A DNA stretch of 22,500 nucleotides, taken from contig SEYY01022520.1 of the NCBI GenBank assembly GCA_009176605.1, positions 1 through 22,500 of the forward strand. Reading direction: 5' to 3'. The notes beneath the pieces were generated by a model. It searched no databases. It saw only the letters and a list, made by a program, of their open reading frames with translations, and had not been told where the DNA came from. The position numbers and the translations under genes are program-made. The DNA comes from Armadillidium nasatum. Its lineage: Eukaryota > Arthropoda > Malacostraca > Isopoda > Armadillidiidae. Below, one piece after another: positions 15,314 through 22,500 of this stretch (position 1 is the stretch's first letter; the number at the start of each line of letters is the position of its first letter).

Positions 15314-15359
15314 ATAACTATAATAATAATAATAATAATGATCTTAAAACACATCAGTA

Positions 15360-15409
<50 letters not shown>

Positions 15410-15522
15410 GTAAATAATAATAATATCAAAAAGAATAGTTCTATAATCAATCATAACATTTAAAACCATTATTACCATTATTATTAATGTAATTATCATT
15501 GCTTATAGTACTATACTTTTTG

Positions 15523-15569
<47 letters not shown>

Positions 15570-15592
15570 GTTATTATTATTATTATTATTCT
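15127..15592. repeat. Compound AAT/ATT microsatellite region
   Basis: Runs of AAT at about 15128-15189, 15274-15291 and 15358-15408 switch to ATT runs at about 15291-15312 and 15524-15590, with AAC-containing variants between. The AAT-to-ATT switch at 15291 makes a natural inverted repeat. Confidence 0.9.
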
Positions 15593-15630
15593 GTGCTATA
15601 TTATATATATCATTAATTTATATTTGTTAT

Positions 15631-17478
<1,848 letters not shown>

Positions 17479-18075
17479 CCCTTATTTGAGGTAAGAAAAA
17501 AAAATTTCTTTACAGATTTTTATGCACACCTGAAATTTTTCTAAATATGTCCCAATACTCATTATTAAAATTTTAGGGCGAAATATTGACGTTAACCTGT
17601 GCCGACATGACGTTAAAATATGCCATTACAATAAAATAGGAAAGCAAGTATAAAAATTTCATTAAGCAAATTAGTTTAATGACAAACAAGATATTAATAA
17701 TTCGTAATTCATAGACAAAGAAAAGACTAATGAATAATGGCGAGAAATTAGTTAACGAATAACTTCAATAGCATTTCTTCAATGTTTCCTTTTTACAGTC
17801 TGGGTATAATCGGTGATGTTCATTTACACAGCGCAGCAAACATTCTTTGCGTTCATCATTTTCTGTTAATTTATCATGATGTTCTTGCATCAATTTGACA
17901 GTTCTTTCAGCTGTTTCATTGACTGTTTTCAATGCATGTAGAGCCTTCTTGGCAGTTACGTAGGAGTTATTACTATTCTATGATGAAGAATTATCCATTA
18001 AAAATGTTGTGTTCATTCCCAGACGATCGAAAAGATTCAGGCTCTTCTTCGAGACAAAATCCTCAATATTCTTAT

Positions 18076-18242
18076 CTAAATAACAAATATATAGACAGAG
18101 ATAGTCCCCTATTGTTACAGGTACGGAGGCCATTTTAATATAAATAAGAATAATAATAATAATATTAATAACAATAATAATATTCATAACAATAATAACA
18201 ATTTTACTAATAATAAAAATAATATTAATATTAAGTAATTTC

Positions 18243-18332
<90 letters not shown>

Positions 18333-18398
18333 CTAATAATAATGATAATGTCGCTTAACCTTAAATTTTTGTAATTGTAAAGAAACTTATACACTTAC
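18076..18398 (-). other. GT-AG intron in the transposase-like gene
   Basis: On the minus strand GTAAGT at 18398-18393 follows an exon ending in a single G of a split codon, and TTGTTATTTAG ends at 18076. Joining them restores the family's reading frame: codon G+AT gives Asp, and AFL on one side meets KNIEDFV on the other. The 323-base intron is mostly AAT/ATT microsatellite (18244-18332 on plus). Neither splice site is damaged, although the exons carry stops. Confidence 0.75.
18244..18332. repeat. (AAT)n microsatellite inside the intron
   Basis: Two AAT arrays (18244-18301 and 18305-18332) split by ATG, within the intron above. Confidence 0.95.
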
Positions 18399-20547
18399 CC
18401 AGAAAAGCAAGTATATGACCGGGATGCACATAATATTTCCTCTTAACTTCGCTTGGGTGACTCTCTCTACCTAAGTTTTTCACCATTCTATACTTTGATG
18501 GAATAACCCCATCATTATCAAACAATGATAAGATTGATATATCCTCCGTTAAATACCATAAATGGTTGCAGAATTTATTTGCTGTAGACTGTGAGATGCT
18601 GACATCTATCGTTTCAAACTATTTCAGGGATTTTAGAAAACGAAGGTCTTGGATTTGGAGCTTTGATTTCTGATTGACAGTCAATAAATATGCAAAGGTA
18701 TTTTAAAGCCTCTTCATCTTTCCTGTTAAGGTCAAGCTCGGACCTTAGCAAGTACATCTTTAATGAATAGATTGCTTTCGCCATCCACCGGGCATAATAC
18801 ATAGCCCCGGTGGTCGTAATTTCAGTTTATATTGTAAGTTCTTTCCTAAAAATATGATGCACAATTCTAGAAGTTCCCAATATTCGCCTCTGAAAACATC
18901 CTTCTGTTTGAGTATTCTGAAACAATTCTGTCATTTCTTTAATTTCATTGAGGATACAAACCTCATTTAAAAAGACTATTGCATCATTTATTTTATCTTT
19001 ATCAACAGAGCTCCACTTCTCCCTAAGAGGTGTAAAAAATGTAATGTTTGGGCTACTTGTCGTATATGACAATTTACATTCAAATGCAGCACGTATCACT
19101 AGCTCGTAGATATGGTGACGGCACGGAAAATGTAAGATATCTCTTTCAGCCAACTGTTCAATAAGCACTGTAGCACCATTGTACCTTCCTGTATTTGAAG
19201 GAGTGGAATCACAACACAGAATTTGAACTTTGTTATCAAGTCCTCATTCCTTTAACGTATTCCAAACAGCCAATGCTTGTTCCTTTCCCGATGAGTTTAC
19301 TAACTTTGGTATTCCAATTAGTTGTTCCGTATCACCATGTGTCACAACAATCGGAAGCCTCTCTTCTTTTGAATCTCTTACATTCAAGGCAGGTAATAGA
19401 TTCCCATCCCAATGGACAGTGGCAAAAGTTGGTGGGTTCTCTTTAAAAATAGTTTTCACTTGAGCTGCATGCTTGTTCCTTAAATTCTCACGAACCCTTT
19501 GAATGGACGAACGGTTAATTGGGAAAGTATCAACATCGTGTCCCAAAGCCTCTGCTGTTGCTACAGTAACAAAAACTGCATCTCTATCACTCAAATGACA
19601 CCTGTCTAAAGCAGCTGTAAGTTTTGGTGTTATAAAGTTTTTTCTTCCTCGTTTGGGCATTTCTACCTGTTTTGAACGTTTAAAAGACGGTCTACAGGAA
19701 AGGTTACAATCATTGGTTTCATCGAAATATGAGAGCTCTTCTTCAGTTTCTCCTGGTAGTGAGACACTATATGGAATATTTATAACGGATGAAGTTCTTT
19801 GATGCTGGTATTTTAGAAGCCTATTATGTTCTTTACTGAGTCTTTCTTTTACCCTTTCCTCTTTCGCAGTACCTTATCAATACCTGTAAGAAACCCGATT
19901 CTACCTGGCTCTCTCTGGCATAATAAAACTTCTTATCTTCTTCATTTTCATTAAATAGAGAGCGTTTGCGTGGGCAATATCAAACAAATTATCAAAGTTT
20001 TCTGAAAATTCCTTTTCACGGTCTTTAAATACATCCTGAGGTTTTTCTGCATTTTTCTGCAAGCTTCTCCATTTAGAGTTCAAGTCAAGCAATTACTTTA
20101 TGCAGTGAGGTAATGCTCTTGTAGGGATTCTAGTTTTTTTCCAAAAAGGTAAGCATTCGCGAGACACTAAATTTTCACTTTCACAAATGGTCAGTAACTT
20201 TACGAATGTTATAAAATAATAATGATAAAATTTGTCGATTGGAAGGCAGTTTTTTATCTGATATATGGTGACTAATACTACCAACCAAATAAATGTTGAT
20301 GTCACCACTGCGCAATTCACGTGTTATTGTGTAACGAGTAATACAAGTGAATTAAATAACTCAACGTAAGGAAAAGTCATCCAAGCCACAGAAAATCGAA
20401 TACAGGACTCAACACGTTCAGGCTTGTCGGCACAGATTCTCTTGCCCTAAAGGTTTAATAATTGGCCTTTACATGTTTGTTATACACATAGGAAAAAATA
20501 TGGCGGGTGTCTGTATTATTTTCTGAAAGTTAAAAAATAAGGGACAC

Positions 20548-21682
<1,135 letters not shown>

Positions 21683-21746
<64 letters not shown>
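21683..21746. repeat. (AAT)n array, 3' tail of a minus-strand LINE
   Basis: About 21 units. On the minus strand it is (ATT)n directly after the LINE remnant, the position of a LINE 3' tail. Confidence 0.9.
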
Positions 21747-22500
21747 CTTCAACTCTCAAGAAGGCACTTATTGCCTGACAGTCGATTCAGACTCGCTCTC
21801 CAGTCACTGCGAAAGAGTTGCTTCCTCTTTTCTCATCTAGGTCAGGGAAGCCATGCTTCCTAAGCACTGCCTCTACTTTTTTTTCGTTCTTCCTGGTCTT
21901 CTTCTCTCCGGTCTCTATTACCAACACCTCTTCGCCACCCTTTGGTTATCCATTCTTTTCAGGTGACTAACTCACCTAAGTTAATACTTTTTTATTTTAT
22001 TCGTGACAGGGCTTACTCTCAATCTTTCTCTAATTTGCTTATTTTCTCACCCTATCTCTACTACTATTTCACAGCATTGTTCTAAAGGGTCTTATTTCAT
22101 CAGCCTGTATCCTGATTCTTGACTTCCTGGTTGCTTCCAGTATTAGGCTCCACACATCAATCTCAATATCAGAATGGTTTCATAAATAACTTTCTTTATC
22201 TGTAAAGGTACATTTTCATCCTTCAGTAATGGAAAGAAAACTTCCACACATCTGCCATATTTGCTTACTTTCTCTGCAATGTCAATATCCACACCTTACC
22301 CTTTTTCGCACACACTTCCTAGAGACCTAACAGATTCAACCTTATCTATCCTCCTTCCAGTAATCTGAATGAATATTTTGTCCTTCTCCAGGACAATTCT
22401 CAGGATCACGGTTTTGTCCTATTTCATCCTCAGACTAGCCACTTCACAACCCTTCTTCTATTTATTTAGTCCAGTCTCTACGTCTTCTCAATCCACACTT
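21747..22500 (-). pseudogene. Non-LTR retrotransposon ORF2 C-terminal remnant, runs off the window
   Basis: The minus strand shows the post-RT region of a LINE ORF2 in shifting frames: ITGRRIDKVESVRSLGSVCE at about 22340-22400, VDIDIAEKVSKY, FPLLKDENVPLQIKKVIYET at about 22175-22240, then a decayed region with DRVRK near 22050 and HLKRMDNQRVAKR near 21945. These match the usual order: a YLGS-type motif, an IxxRIxKA helix, the ETWT region and the DRVRN and GHLxRM motifs. Stops and frameshifts make it dead. RT and endonuclease would lie beyond 22500. It is a different family from the LINE at 15.8-17.3 kb. Confidence 0.75.

Larger units (their letters stand above)
17765..20320 (-). pseudogene. 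Putative transposase of an uncharacterised family, broken, with at least one intron
   Basis: The minus strand carries most of a protein I recognise as a widespread invertebrate family usually left as an uncharacterised protein. In order: ECLPFWKKTRIPTRALPHC, LNSKWRSLQKN, NFDNLFDIAHANAL, FITPKLTAALDRC, AEALGHDV, INRSSIQRVREN, TVHWDGNLLPAL (D at 19406-19408), RLPIVVTHGD, LCCDSTPSNTGR (D at 19208-19210), CRHHIYELVI (C at 19121-19123), AMYYARWMAKAIYSL, CNHLWYLTED, then a spliced last exon (NIEDFVSKKSLNLFDRLGM ... NEHHRLYPDCKK) ending at TGA 17765-17767. Damage: TAA 20093-20095, paired frameshifts at about 19860-19905, TGA 19244-19246, TAA 18827-18829, frameshift near 18655, TAG 18619-18621 and TAG 17978-17980. 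The start is uncertain; ATG 20318-20320 is the upstream possibility. The D...D...CxxH order recalls the hAT RNase-H fold; that is inference. Confidence 0.8.

Overview
The window is metazoan, not bacterial. Coding stretches are eukaryotic transposable elements, there is a spliceable GT-AG intron, a tRNA-derived SINE with polymerase III A and B boxes, and by my count of tract boundaries about 2.7 kb of near-perfect microsatellite, mostly (TA)n, (ATT)n and (CT)n. Interstitial CCTAA repeats (the TTAGG arthropod-type telomere motif), together with this microsatellite load, favour an arthropod, perhaps a decapod crustacean. That assignment is inference. I found no host single-copy gene and no rRNA or CRISPR.

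Layout. 1-3.7 kb: 5'-truncated Ty3/gypsy LTR retrotransposon (RT, RNase H, integrase, then a proline-rich tail), broken by two frameshifts. 3.9-5.7 kb: microsatellites in AT-rich DNA. 5.9-7.9 kb: two decayed mariner-type transposase 3' ends, both on the minus strand. 8.12-9.62 kb: a whole Tc1-like element with TIRs and a dead DD34E transposase, with (TA)n on both sides. 10.0-10.4 kb: a SINE and a 201-bp palindromic MITE. 11.2-11.5 kb: a BED zinc-finger ORF. 12.26-12.74 kb: a 478-bp MITE with TIRs of about 100 bp, again between (TA)n tracts. 12.9-15.6 kb: AT-rich DNA and ATT/AAT arrays. 15.76-17.29 kb: a 5'-truncated jockey-like LINE between (TA)n tracts. 17.475-20.547 kb: a 3.07-kb DNA transposon with collinear diverged TIRs. 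It carries a decayed, intron-containing gene on the minus strand from a widespread but functionally unnamed protein family. 20.55-20.92 kb: the longest (TA)n tract. 21.2 kb: telomere-like repeats inside an inverted repeat. 21.7-22.5 kb: the 3' end of a second LINE, on the minus strand, with an (ATT)n tail.

The strongest candidate for something undescribed is the 17.475-20.547 kb element. Its TIRs suggest that a large uncharacterised protein family is a transposase, with a hAT/RNase-H-like D...D...CxxH arrangement. The second theme is that four separate mobile elements (Tc1-like, MITE, LINE and the 3-kb transposon) each sit between TA-rich microsatellite tracts, as if (TA)n were a landing zone or were seeded by insertion. 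No cellular pathway can be reconstructed; the genes here act only in their own element's mobility, and most are broken.
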